Below, piece after piece: positions 13,311 to 25,200 of a stretch of DNA of 64,000 nt (the stretch's first letter is position 1; each line of letters starts with the position of its first letter). The notes beneath the pieces were generated by a model. The model was given only the letters and a program-made list of their open reading frames with translations. It was not told where the DNA came from and made no database searches. The translations under genes were made by a program, and so were the position numbers. The stretch comes from Hofstenia miamia (taxonomy: Eukaryota; Xenacoelomorpha; Acoela), in NCBI GenBank assembly GCA_004352715.1, contig SCFE01000030.1:862161-926160 (forward strand), read 5' to 3'.

Positions 13311-14104
13311 TAAATTCAGATGGAAAAGTTAAAAAAAGTTCTACTTTGTCTCAATGAGATAGAAGAAAGTACACAATTACATTTGATAAGGTTGCTATGA
13401 AGTAATTTTCTAATTTTAGCTTCTAATGCAGTGATTGCAGTACTTTCTTGTTGGCATTTTCATGGCTACATTTCTAAGTTCACAGACACGATGCTTGACA
13501 GAATTTCCTTTTCACCCCAAAAATAGCGTTGAAGAAAAGTTCAAAGTTTGAGTTGGGTTTTTCTACCATGCGACTCAAAACCAAATATTTCAGTTCTAAA
13601 AAGTGGCATGGGCTTAATTGCCGAGACCTATAGAATGCTACTTTCCCTTTGTCTATACCTACACTTGCTGCAAAAATTTTTCTAAGAGTTTTCTAAAATT
13701 GTTTTGACTATTACTAATTAGAGGATTGCTAATACTTTTTAAATATCTAACATAGCAAATCAGTAAAACTCGACCATATTTTAATCTAATAAATATTCGA
13801 ATTTCGAAAAAATAATTTGCAGACTTTGCCATAATTATTTTTGCTGTTCTTACACATAGGAATGTCCAGCAAATTGTTACTTACCAAGGGATCCTATATT
13901 ATAGGGCTGCACATTGGAGACTATAAAATTACTTGTAGACCACTCTCTATTTTCAGTCATTATATAAGTATATATATTTAAAATTCAGCTGAAGCAATTG
14001 GCATCAAAAACAGAAAATAATTACTTTGTTTAACTTTCTCTTGCACATTTTAGAACACACACTGTCGCATGAAAACTCCCTTTCACAACATTTTCAAGAA
14101 AAAA

Positions 14105-14275
14105 AATTGAACATACCAACAGCTTTTGGATCTTATTAGTATGAATTGGGCAGAACCCCGTGGACATTTGACCTTGTGACCTTGGCGAGCTTGTCTGGCG
14201 TGGTTATGATGTAATTGTTGACTTTGACAGTCTGGGGATGTAAGGTTGTCTATCTCCGTAATATTTGTTGACAAA
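14105..14275 (-). CDS. Unassigned coding-like islet
   Basis: A GC-richer patch. Several frames on the minus strand are open. One reads TTLHPQTVKVNNYIITTPDK then LAKVTRSNVHGVLPNSY and a TAA. Another is open for 63 codons and runs into a GTATGT donor. The frame cannot be fixed and the family is unknown. The plus strand contains TGACCTTGTGACCTTGG, a motif seen in repeats, so a TE origin is possible. Confidence 0.25.
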
Positions 14276-14308
14276 CAAAATTAATTTGCAATCTTTTGTT
14301 TAAAATGG

Positions 14309-14470
14309 AACCAATTTTTCTATACACATTGCATAAACAATTTGCAAAATTCCATGAAAATAGAATTATGGCAATCTATTGTCAAAATGTAACACGTTTT
14401 TATACACATTACATAAACAATTTTCAAAAAACATTGAAATTATTTATATATGTAAAAATTCACGTTTTGG
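14309..14470. repeat. Degenerate tandem duplication, 80-bp period
   Basis: TATACACATTGCATAAACAA and TATACACATTACATAAACAA recur exactly 80 bp apart, with similar flanks. Confidence 0.65.
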
Positions 14471-15569
14471 AATTACAAACATATTGTTAATTTTTTCGGT
14501 AAAAGTCATAACTAACAATTATTTTCAAACGAAAATATTTCTTTACATTTAAGAAAAATAAATACATGTTTCACGGACGACATTTATGTTAATTGCAAAA
14601 ATAAAATCTTTTCTTAAAATGTTGAACCGATAAATATTTCCAAGTAAAATAACTTTTAAAAAAAATAAATACATGCTTCCACAGACGCATACTCTCGCCA
14701 TACAGAGAAAACGAAGATTTATAAATAATAAATATATTTACAAAGAAAATTTAAAAATGCACACAGTTCAATGAACAATGATAATATTCGTCAAACCTTC
14801 ATGTTGGGGTGGGAATGCTGTAGGAAACATACGCACGTTATGAATTTCACATGGTAGTATCTAAATTAATGATTAATAAACAAATCAAAACGAGGTGACG
14901 TTCACAGAATAAAACACATGACAATTAACAGTTTAAACAAATGGAATTAAAAATGTGCATTAACAAACAAACGACGTATTTATTTATGATACATTATATT
15001 ATTCATGTAACATCTGACGGTAAACCCCGAGCAATTCGTTAAAATAAAATTGATTAAGTTTTTTAAAAATAATATCTGTAAAACTAACTAAAAATAATAT
15101 TGCAAAAGCATTAAGAATCAAAACAATGTCAAATTTAATTATAAAAATAGCTCACCAAAAAGTTTGAAATCTTTCAGCATAGTTCTCATTCTTTCAGCAA
15201 TGTGAAATTCCATTATGCCGGCTGTGTATATTCATGCGTCCACAAAGTTGCACTCTTTCACAGAGAATGTCAACATTACATAATTTTTTATCTATACCCC
15301 ATTGTTCAAATGTCAAATGTATTCAATCGTAAAGATTGTTATCTACCAGATTAATAAACAGTCTATCACAAACTATATAAACATGAAATAAAAATCACTA
15401 TAAATTATCACAACTAAATAAAACATTTTCAAAACATATAAAACTAGAATTTTTTCACAAGTTGGAAAACAATCTCAATTATTATTACAACATGTTTTGT
15501 TAATTTCGTTTTTCCCAATTTATACACTTACATATGTAAATGATACGATTTATTAATTACCACATCTGG

Positions 15570-17772
15570 TACAAATGAAATAAATACTTCTTCAAAGCGG
15601 TTTTCTTGTTGAATTTGAGTATAAAATATTTATCTCACAATATGCAAGTAGGATAATCGGCCAAATTTTTTTCGTCTGCTTTATTGTGTTTTTTGTGATG
15701 TGTGTTTGTTTTTTGCACATCATTACTTGCCTTTTGCATGTTTTCGTTTGGTTTATTGTGTTTTTTGTGATGTGTGTTTCTGTTTTTGCACATAATTACT
15801 TGCTTTTTGCATGTTTTTTTGTTCTATTGTGTTTTTTTAGTGCGTTTTTGTGTTTTTGCACATTATTACTTGCCTTTTCCATGTTTTTTGCTTTATTGTG
15901 TTTTTGTAGCGCGTTTTTGTGTTTTTGCACATTATTACTTGCTTTTTTTGCATGTTGTCTTTTGCTATATTGTGTTTTTGTGGTGCATATTTGTGTTTTT
16001 ATACATTATTACTTGTTTTTTGCATGTTTTCTTTTGATTTATTGTGTTTTTTGTGATGTGTGACACTGTTTCGTCATAGGCATTGAACAAAATGAAATTT
16101 CATGACAGTATTAGAATAAACTTTCAAGACTCAGAAAGAAGAACGTACATACGCATAAATACCACTACTCTTTATTGTAAATTCAGATTTTATTTCCGTA
16201 TTTAAAAGAATGAATGGTTTTGTTTTTAGGTGGTTTTATTTAATATCCCACATAAATATATATTTTAAGACATTCTACAAATCAATGATTGTTAAAGTAC
16301 TTGCAGTTGTATAATAGTTTATGAATTTTGAAATAAAAACTTTATAAATACTGAGAAAAAAGTAGATATTTCAATACATTGAATACAATCAATGTTTAGC
16401 GAAGGTTTGCATTGTTTCACAGAAAGTACATGTCGTTAAAAATGATATATTTATTAGTTTTCGCACAATAAAAAGTTGTTTGCTATTCCAAATAGTATTA
16501 AACGTTTATGAGATGTCAACTAAAAGAACAATATCTTACAATAAATAAATACCTCGGCTTGACACAAAGTGCATTAACGTAAAAATGATTATGTTTATTC
16601 GCTTTCAACAAAATTAGTTGTCTTGAAGTTCTCGAAACATTGTTAATTACTAAAAGACTAACACATTTTCATAAAAAATACATTAACGCAAAATGATTAA
16701 ATTTATTGATTTTACAAAACAAAGACTCATACACAGTTTGCAAAATAGCATTAAACGCTCATGAAATTGAAAAATGAATATGGTTACATAGGTAATTCTA
16801 CACGATATATAGCTTGAAGTGAAAAGAAGCTAAGTATTTAAATTGAAAATGAATATCTAAGCTATATAAAATTAATTTAAGCATACGTATTGTATTCAAA
16901 ACAATTAATCTAATATATATATATATATTTGTCATTGCTTATTAGATTATAAGAACACAATCGTCAAATGATTTAAACTACATTCTATACATTATACATT
17001 AAAACTATTTAGGAAAATTTTCTAGATACGAGATAGCGTGATATATTTATAAATATAGAAATAAATAGCGTAAATTACGATTATCAGAAACGGATAAAAT
17101 AAAATAAATACTTCTTCAAGGCGATTTTCACATTGTATTCTAGAATAAAATATATATCTCGCAATCTGCAAGTAGGAGAACCGGATTTTAACCCGATTTT
17201 TCTATTAAATGTTTAAAATCATATAGAGATTGAGAATTTTTGAAATAAAATCTGACTTTGGTAGAGCTTCTAAGGCATAGAATTATAGAGAATCCCAATA
17301 TATTTTGAATTTACAAACATTTCTGCACCATTTTAGAGTCTATAATACATATATGTATTTTTATTACTTGATTTAGTTTCAGAGTTCGAGGTATTGCTGA
17401 GGGATTTTTTAATAAATCTGACATTTTGCCATGGTATTATTAGTACATGCTTTAAAATATTTGATAATTTTCGTTTGCATAGCGTTTTGACTTTGTATAC
17501 CCTCTCACTTTACGCTTCTAAACGTATAGATCTAGAAATAATATTCCAAAAAGCACTAATAATTAAAAATATGTGGAAGAAGAAATCGACTTAAAATTTT
17601 CTAAATGGTTTAAGTTCTGCTGCTTTTGGATTTATTTTTTCCACGATTGATATGTGATTAGAAATAATTCCCCTTTAAAAATATAAATTAGAGTCAAAGC
17701 AAATTTTTTGCTGTAAATAAATAACAGTAAAAAAACTACAAACTACAAATACATGTATTTACAAAATAATAN

Positions 17773-17803
<31 letters not shown>

Positions 17804-18210
17804 AAATTTAGAATAATTTCCACAACTCTATTGCAAATTTATGTTTTCAAATCTATTATACGCGTACAAACATTATAAATTTTTTTAATATATTGTAATC
17901 ACATAAAACAAAGTTAAGAATATTAACTTATTAAAATGTAAAAATAGCTTACAATGTTGGATACGTTCCACCGTCACCACATCAATCGTCAGAGGCATTG
18001 AATAAAACGAACATTTCATAACAGTATTAGTATAAACTTTCAAAAATGAGAAAGAAAAACGTACATACACTTAAATTCGACTATTCTTTATTGCATATTC
18101 AGATTTTATTGCCTTATTTTGAAGCATGAATGGTTTTGTTTTTATGTGTTATTATTTAATGTCGAACATAAATACACATTTTAAGATATTCTACAAATTA
18201 CATTATGTAG
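15570..18210. repeat. Locally duplicated block (15570-16290 and 17095-18210)
   Basis: AAATAAATACTTCTTCAA at 15580 recurs at 17102 with about 90 bp of similar sequence. A second shared stretch, GGCATTGAA...GAATGGTTTTGTTTTT, occurs at 16080-16280 and at 17990-18200. The minisatellite separates the two parts in the first copy, and unrelated AT-rich DNA does so in the second. Confidence 0.75.
15675..16062. repeat. Minisatellite, about 72-bp unit, five copies plus a partial
   Basis: Each unit starts TTATTGTGTTTTT, contains TTTTTGCACATTATTACTTG and ends TTTTGCATGTTTTC. Units vary by small substitutions and indels. Because the unit length is not fixed modulo 3, overlapping frames stay open and give spurious Phe/Leu/Cys-rich ORFs. 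Confidence 0.9.
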
Positions 18211-19099
18211 TTGAAAGATAAACTTTACTATTTGCTGAAAAAATTACACAATATATAGAATAAAAATAAAAAAAACAGTAAGTACTATAACAAAAAAGTT
18301 ATATTTGAAATGTATGTATGAATGTAATTACAAACTGTACAGAGAAACATTTTTTATTAATGAAAATCAAAAAACTCAATAAACACTTTAACACAAAAAT
18401 TTATAAATAAAGTATATCTACAAATACAAGTCCCATCATTAATACAAAATGATGGTGACAAGTAACTTTTCTATTCTCTCGAGTTAGTCCATCCATTTTA
18501 AAAAGGTTTATTTTATACAAATAAAGTCAGCTATGCTTAACAATAAATGGAAAAATTTGCAAAGACACTCATTTTTAAGACTTTTATTGGATGTTTAAGG
18601 AAACTGCATGCAAATGTATATCATATACAACTCTTTGAATGCATACACAAATTATAGGTTTGGTTCAAAATAAAACAATTTCTGGGTAGTAACAAGAATT
18701 AACGAAATTTAACCACACTAGCACTAGTGTACATATCAAGTTCTTTAACAATAAATGCACGATTATTTCAATATACTAATCCTTCCCACTGTGGAAAACT
18801 ACACACGTACATTCTAAAATTATTTATTTTTTGGCTATGTAATGTATGAATATTTGCATCTTTTAGTCACACTCCCTCATTATTCATGAATTAATTGCAG
18901 GTTATGACTCATCAATTATTACCTAATGTCAATCAATTTTTAACAAATGTATGCAAACGCTTTTTTGTGAAAGTTTACAAAGTAATCTGTCACAAATTTT
19001 TTTTTGCTGAAATTGCATCATTCGTTCTTTGCTTAATTTATTCATCTGCATAAAGAATATTTTTTCAAAATTTAGAGACATCATATTTGTAATATAAAA

Positions 19100-20640
19100 A
19101 ACACGTAGGAGATATAAATTGGATTGAAGTTAATTGATGTTTGTAGTATAGATTAATGTATCATCGGCATATAACTTGCATTCTGTTTTTATATGATTTG
19201 AAATATCATTTACATAGATAATGACTAACTGTGGTCCTAAAACAGAACCTTGTGGAACACCTCGTTCAACATTTAAAAGATTTAATAATTCATTTTGAAA
19301 TTGTACAAATTGAAATCTATTACTTTTAATCAATTAAATGCTTTTGCAAGATTTCAAAAATGAACTTAGATCGCGCTTACAACTATTGAATGCATCATTC
19401 CTGTAAATTTTGTATTTCTTCAGATTTTCATGACATTTGTTTTTACAGAAATTTCAAAAGGCTTTATGGTTTTCGTTAATGAGTTTCTTAGAATTCTCTG
19501 AAATTCATAATTTCCAAAAAGGAATTCTGTTTTGATTTGAATAAATGATCTTCTTTTCAACTAGATAGTGTTTATTATAAAATTGATCCAAATTACTATT
19601 GATAAAACTTAGTTCTCATTAATGAACATGGTGTCACAATAGTTATGCCAATTAAGATTTAATAAATTAAACACTAATTCTGGTTTGCTAAATCTTTTAG
19701 AATTATTGTAATATATCACATTCTTCTCTTTGTTTATCTTAAATTTAACATACATTGTCACGTATATAGTGATCAGAAATGAAGAAATCTGTTGCTATTG
19801 TAATGAAATTTTCATAGTTCGAAACATCTGTAATTTAATAATCAATCACAGTTGAAGTCTTTCCATTAATATGAGCTGGTATTGTTTTTTGAGTAGTTCT
19901 AATCCAAAATGTTTATAACATCATGAATTGTTGCGTTATCATGTTTATTTCGATAATAATGGTTATAATCGCTCATAAGAATTACTCGCTTAATTTCAAT
20001 ATTTGCTCATGATAATTTAGAGCATAACAGCAGAAAACTCACTAAAGGTTTTTCGATTGTTGCAGTAACTTAAATTAATTAAATGCTTTACATTTGATAT
20101 TATAATTTCTAACCATAAGCTTTCAAATGGGGCATTTTGAACATATAAATCTTGACGTATCTGTGGATGAAAATGCTTAGGTACCATTAATAATATGCCA
20201 CCACCTCAAATTTTTTGTAAATTTTTAAGATCTCTTCCTTGCGAAATATCTTAAACCAATTTCATTAAAAAATTTCTGTTATTCCGCAAATTGTACTTTC
20301 ATCCACATTAAGAATCACTTTTTCATACTCAGTAACTTTATTTGTTAAACTTTGGAAATTAATATTTAGACATTTGACCTGGTTTTTTTGTTTCTTCATA
20401 TATTCATTAAAATTTTTCTTTAATCATATTGAGTTTTTCTTATTGCAACTTTTAGCTTTTAGTTGTTCTAAAGTGGAATTTTTTTTACTAAATGCACTAT
20501 GATTGCGAAGATTCGATTTTAAACTGATTTGCATTAACACAATTTATACACGTATGCTTATTCCTTTCATTTTTGATGAGACATTCTGTATGACTATGAT
20601 TTCCTGAACAGTTTATGCCAATTCAATCGCTGACTTCCAA
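19100..20640 (-). mobile_element. Decayed LINE: ORF1 zinc knuckle, endonuclease, reverse transcriptase
   Basis: Read on the minus strand. CSGNHSHTEC followed by CINC (about 20620-20520) resembles a CCHC knuckle at the end of a LINE ORF1. CLNINFQSLTNKVTEYE and GGGILLMVPKHFHPQIRQDL then FESLWLEI (about 20390-20090) match the AP-endonuclease domain. RGVPQGSVLGPQLVIIYVND and KLYADDTLIYTT (19290-19140) match the RT. Multiple frameshifts and stops. The 3' end after YADD is truncated. Confidence 0.8.
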
Positions 20641-21840
20641 CTTAATCGTGCTCGTTGGTGGCTAATTTTGTCTAATTTGAAGGGGTGATTTTGGCCACAT
20701 CATTCGTGTTCGGTTGGCTTCAATAATGGCGCTTTCATTATATTATGTTAGTTGGTACTTAACAATTCTTTTGAGCAGTTATTATACATTTGAATTGCGC
20801 AGTCAAAGTTAGATTAGTATCAAATACTGTACTTACAAGTAGTACTTTCAAATAGTGTCAAAATACATTTTAAAAGTACACTACGATAAAAAGTAATTTG
20901 TCCAGCATGTTCGAAAATACAAGATAGAGTGCAACTCTATCATTATTTGGGGCAAACTTAAAACAACAGAAATTACTCATATATTTTAGTAGGTCAAAAT
21001 AGATTCCTATAAAAAACGAATATTTTACGTTTATGTATCATAAACGTGAAATTAGATCAGCAATATTAAAATTTATTTTGTGTTTTCATTGAAAAATATA
21101 TTAAATGACTGATCAATTAAACAAAAGTGATCTGCCCAGCCCTTAAAGTAACTGCATAGGTTGCTATGAATATATTTTTATTTGCTTTAATTATTTTCAA
21201 TATCAATTGAAGAAATCTTGTTTTGCTGAAATCTGCAAAGTTAGTCTAAAAACTCAGTGCCAGTAGAAAATCCTTTTCAGTAGTTAAGTTCATAACCCAG
21301 CAAACCAGGTTCTCCATCCTAAGAAATTTAGTTAATGATAACATTGTACACTATATTACTGCTAATAATACCTGAGAAATTGAAAGTTTACTTTCTGTAT
21401 AACATTAACTTTTTAATGTTGAAAATAGTCTCAACAAATTTACATTAAGTTATTTAACAGTTTTAGGTAAAAATGTCAAAATGAAATTTTTTGAGTAAAA
21501 ATTATAAGTTTTTAAAACACTTATCTTAACTTCCTAATCACAGAATAATTTATTAGTACTCAAAATGGAGCAACAAGGAGCTTAAAACACTGAGTTATTT
21601 ACTTCAAGAATGCTTTCACATTTAATATAATTGTAAAAAGATCATAGTTATAAAGAATTTTGCGAATTTTTCTATTGCACATAATTGCATTAAACTGGAA
21701 AATAGCACCATAATGATAAGGAGGTATGTGGCCCTAGGCCAATTAACAGTCACGATTCATACCAAAAATATAAAATAATACAAATACAACGTATTGTACA
21801 AAGAGTCCACGAAAAACATAAAGTAGACGAGTTTGGAATA
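20640..21840. other. AT-rich intergenic stretch, nothing recognised
   Basis: No coding or RNA signal seen between the LINE remnant and the end of the BICRA-like gene. Confidence 0.5.
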
Positions 21841-21841
21841 G

Positions 21842-21847
21842 TTTAAT
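21842..21847 (-). terminator. Candidate polyadenylation signal of the BICRA-like gene
   Basis: On the minus strand ATTAAA lies about 125 nt after the stop codon. It is a common variant of AATAAA. Its position suits a short 3' UTR, but AT-rich DNA produces such hexamers often. Confidence 0.3.
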
Positions 21848-21971
21848 AAGAAGTGAGCATGAAAATGCTCTGTCGACGTCTTTGAATCAGGACACTGTCC
21901 CTGAAATGAATTGGGTCCAAATTTTAAAATATATTGATTTGCAGCACTCCAAATCTAGCCTTCCAACAATC

Positions 21972-22297
21972 TCAATATAGAATGCTATTAACTGCTTCCT
22001 CTTCTTCAGACCTAATATTTGATGACATGTTGTTACCTTTAGAGAAAAAGTCTGAATGACTGTCCAAACACATTATACTGCTGACATCATTATCCAGAAC
22101 TTTGTCCAATCCATCACATGGTGGTGTTGTGAGTTTTTGTCTTGCATGGGAACTATGCATCCATGAAAGGAGTGGAGATGGAGTTGTGGGTAAATCTGAT
22201 GTGACTAATGAAGAGGAAGAGTTCTCATCAACCTCAATTACAAGACTACTATTGGGATTGTACTTCATTGCTGAGGGCTGCGATTTATGTAGCTCTT
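21972..22297 (-). CDS. BICRA: BICRA-like exon 15 (C-terminus and stop)
   Basis: Acceptor TTATTTTAG, phase 1 in, stop TGA at 21974-21972. Ser/Glu/Asp-rich, ending SEEEEAVNSILY. This resembles the HLQSAIDSILNLQ helix near the C-terminus of vertebrate BICRA. The long region between the domain and the tail in vertebrates is nearly absent here. Confidence 0.85.
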
Positions 22298-25200
22298 CTA
22301 AAATAATAATGATTATAACCATTCAAATTTTAATAATGAAATTAGGAAACATATAATTGACTAAATACTGAACCTAGCATCATTATTTGTTATGAACTCA
22401 TAAAATCTAAAATAAGGCGATTTTATAAAATAAACTACAAATTTGTTTTAGGGGTTGGAAATGATGGAATTCATTAGAATTAACTGTGAACTTATCAAAT
22501 ATTATCTTGCTTATTCTATTTACATTTTTATTTTTCATACTAACAATAATAAAAAGTTTTTACAAAAATTGTAGAACTATATCCAGATATTGAGTAATTT
22601 ATATTAGTGAGATATGATCCTCAATAAAAGTTATGAAAAGTAACTAAATCTCATTAAGAAAACTCCACAACTTTTTGAGAAAAATCAAAATCTTAGCAGT
22701 TAATGTGTGTAGAGGAAATCTCCCCAGTTCGAATAGGGTTAAACTATTGCAAATAAGCTTAAGTCCATTGTAAAACAAGAAAAATAATAAATATATAACG
22801 AACAGAATCAATATGTCTTCATGTAATAAATTAAATGATCTAAAATAGTCAATTAACCTTTTCGTTTGAAATTTTCCCACAATACTTGAATCCTTACAAC
22901 ATTTTCTTTCAATAAGAAGGTTCAAAACATAGGAACATTGGAGCAATTGTTTTGTATGCCATAGAATTCCTATTGACAAATAACAATAACACACATTTCG
23001 TTGTCGCAATATGAACATAATCTGCCACTTAGAAGTCTAATGAAGGACTTTTTCATTGCATTTAAATTAAAATTGACAATTTTCTAATATAAATTTAAAT
23101 ATTGACTTAGACTAAAAACCTGAACGTTGGGTACGAAGTTTTGTGAGTTCAGATGTCTCATCTTCAACCCACAGTCGATCCAAGAGGACAGACTCGGCTG
23201 TACTGTGCAATTTCTAAATAATAGTTATATATATAATTGAAATACAATAGAGTCATAACAAAAACCGAAGTCAGGATCAGGGAATCAGGACAATTTTTAG
23301 TAAAAAGTACATTAATAATTGTACATTGACTTAAAATTTACGACAACACGCTTATATATAATTTAACTAATTGAAAATAATTCCAATTATACAATGAACT
23401 GCTGTAAAATATTAATCACGGGGAAATTAATTTTTCTTTTTAACTTACAGCAATACTTATTAATAGATTTAAAAAAAACAAAAAATCTTTCAAAACCAAC
23501 ATGTGATGAATGCAATGATATGTGCAGCAGTGTATTAAATTTAAATTTAAATTTCACGATTCCTCAAAAGCGATTTGATTTTAAGAAAATAAATGCAGAT
23601 TAAATGATGAATTTCGAGATAAAACCTTAAAAGAGCAATGATCTGATTCTGACCTTGAAAACGATCTCGATTAAACAGAGTTCAATAGACGTAGATGGTA
23701 GAACATTTTTCACTTAAATTGATAAAAGCACCGAATATATGGATTTTCACATATCTGGAAATAAAAATATATTCATAGATGAATAAAAAATTAATATTGG
23801 CTAGATTTGGATGTACTGACACATTGATCCTGAAAATCGAAATCGCTTTGATACCCAAATTTTGACATACACAATTGAAAATATATTAATAAATTAATTT
23901 TATACACTTAAAACGATTGAAAATTAATATGAAAGCAATGTCTTTATAAAATGTAAAAAACTAACAGCTGATTCTTCAACCATGAGTGATTTGTATTTAT
24001 CAAACATCGCCTGTTTCTTTACCAATAGCTTGGCGCACTTCTCTTCTAATTGGTTGTCGTCTAAAATGAAATATAAAATGAAAAAATAAAATATACACTC
24101 GTTATAAAACTTGAAATTGCAAAAATCAAATGCTTCTACATACACAGCCTGGTCATAGGAATGCGCTTATCTTTGCTTGTATTCTGTTAACAAAAAATAA
24201 ATGCATGGACAGAATAAATTCATTTGTATTGTAATACAAGACAAAATTGATAAATTAATTGTTCGAGAAAACAGAATAGAATTATAGTTGAAGAAAGCAC
24301 TTTACAAAGAATTGAATGGATGTATTTTATATCAATGGTGTAGCAAGAAAATATGAAATTGTATTCTGAAATAGATTTTTTAAGGAAACAAATGATTACA
24401 ATGCCAATTGATTTAGGAAACAATAGACTTGTAAAAGAAACAGAGCATAATCAATTAGAGTGGGAGAACTATTGCTCAAACGCTGATTCATTACTGAACG
24501 GAGTTTCAAGATTATTATTTGATTAATCGGCGTCCAGATTTCTGAAATCAATCCAAAATCTTCGCAATCAAAAAATGGCATCAAACAAGGAACTTACCGC
24601 AAGAAGCACTTATCGATTCAGGGTGTAGCTCTGAAATCAAACAAACTGTCAAATTAGTTTCTGGACGCTTTAAAAAATCATTTCCACTTCTGATGATCGT
24701 GTTCAATAAAGTATGGTTGTTAGTTTAACTTTATAACAATACATCCTTAATATTTTCCTAATTTGTACCTTAAAACACTGCAGTGTGTTCAACTGAAGCT
24801 GAAATTGTTATAGTGAAATGAAATGATCAAGACTGAATCTGAATTCAATAAAAAATGTAAAACTGAATCAAATTTGTTACTTTTAGGTCATTCTTATTTT
24901 TCATCAACTTCCAAAATCCAAAAAGTTAGATCTGATATTTAGCGCATTACCAGAAGAAACTAAGCACTGTAACTTATCAAAGTTGAATGATTGAAATATT
25001 CAATGCTATTCACGAAACTGGAATAAATTCGGCAACGAAATGTAAGCAACATTTCTCTTAAAGTCCAACTTGGTAGTGCATCAAAATTGAAACAAATTTA
25101 TTTGTCCTTATTTACTTTTTATGTGACATAACACAAATTGTACAAAAAATCATATAATGAATAAGTTCGCAAAAACGGTCAATATAAAAAGAATAAGTAT

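Noticed and set aside
15686-16063. 125-aa and 87-aa Phe/Cys-rich ORFs resembling membrane proteins
   Set aside because: They are translations of the 72-bp minisatellite in overlapping frames, and the repeat explains them fully.
6070-22130. Similar TTPPC-coding stretches at 6.08 kb and 22.12 kb (minus strand)
   Set aside because: Only about 15 bases are alike and the flanks differ. A shared repeat or homology is not supported.
22102-22356. 84-aa plus-strand ORF opposite exon 15
   Set aside because: Antisense shadow of the C-terminal exon. The minus frame has matching acceptor phase and a family-like tail.
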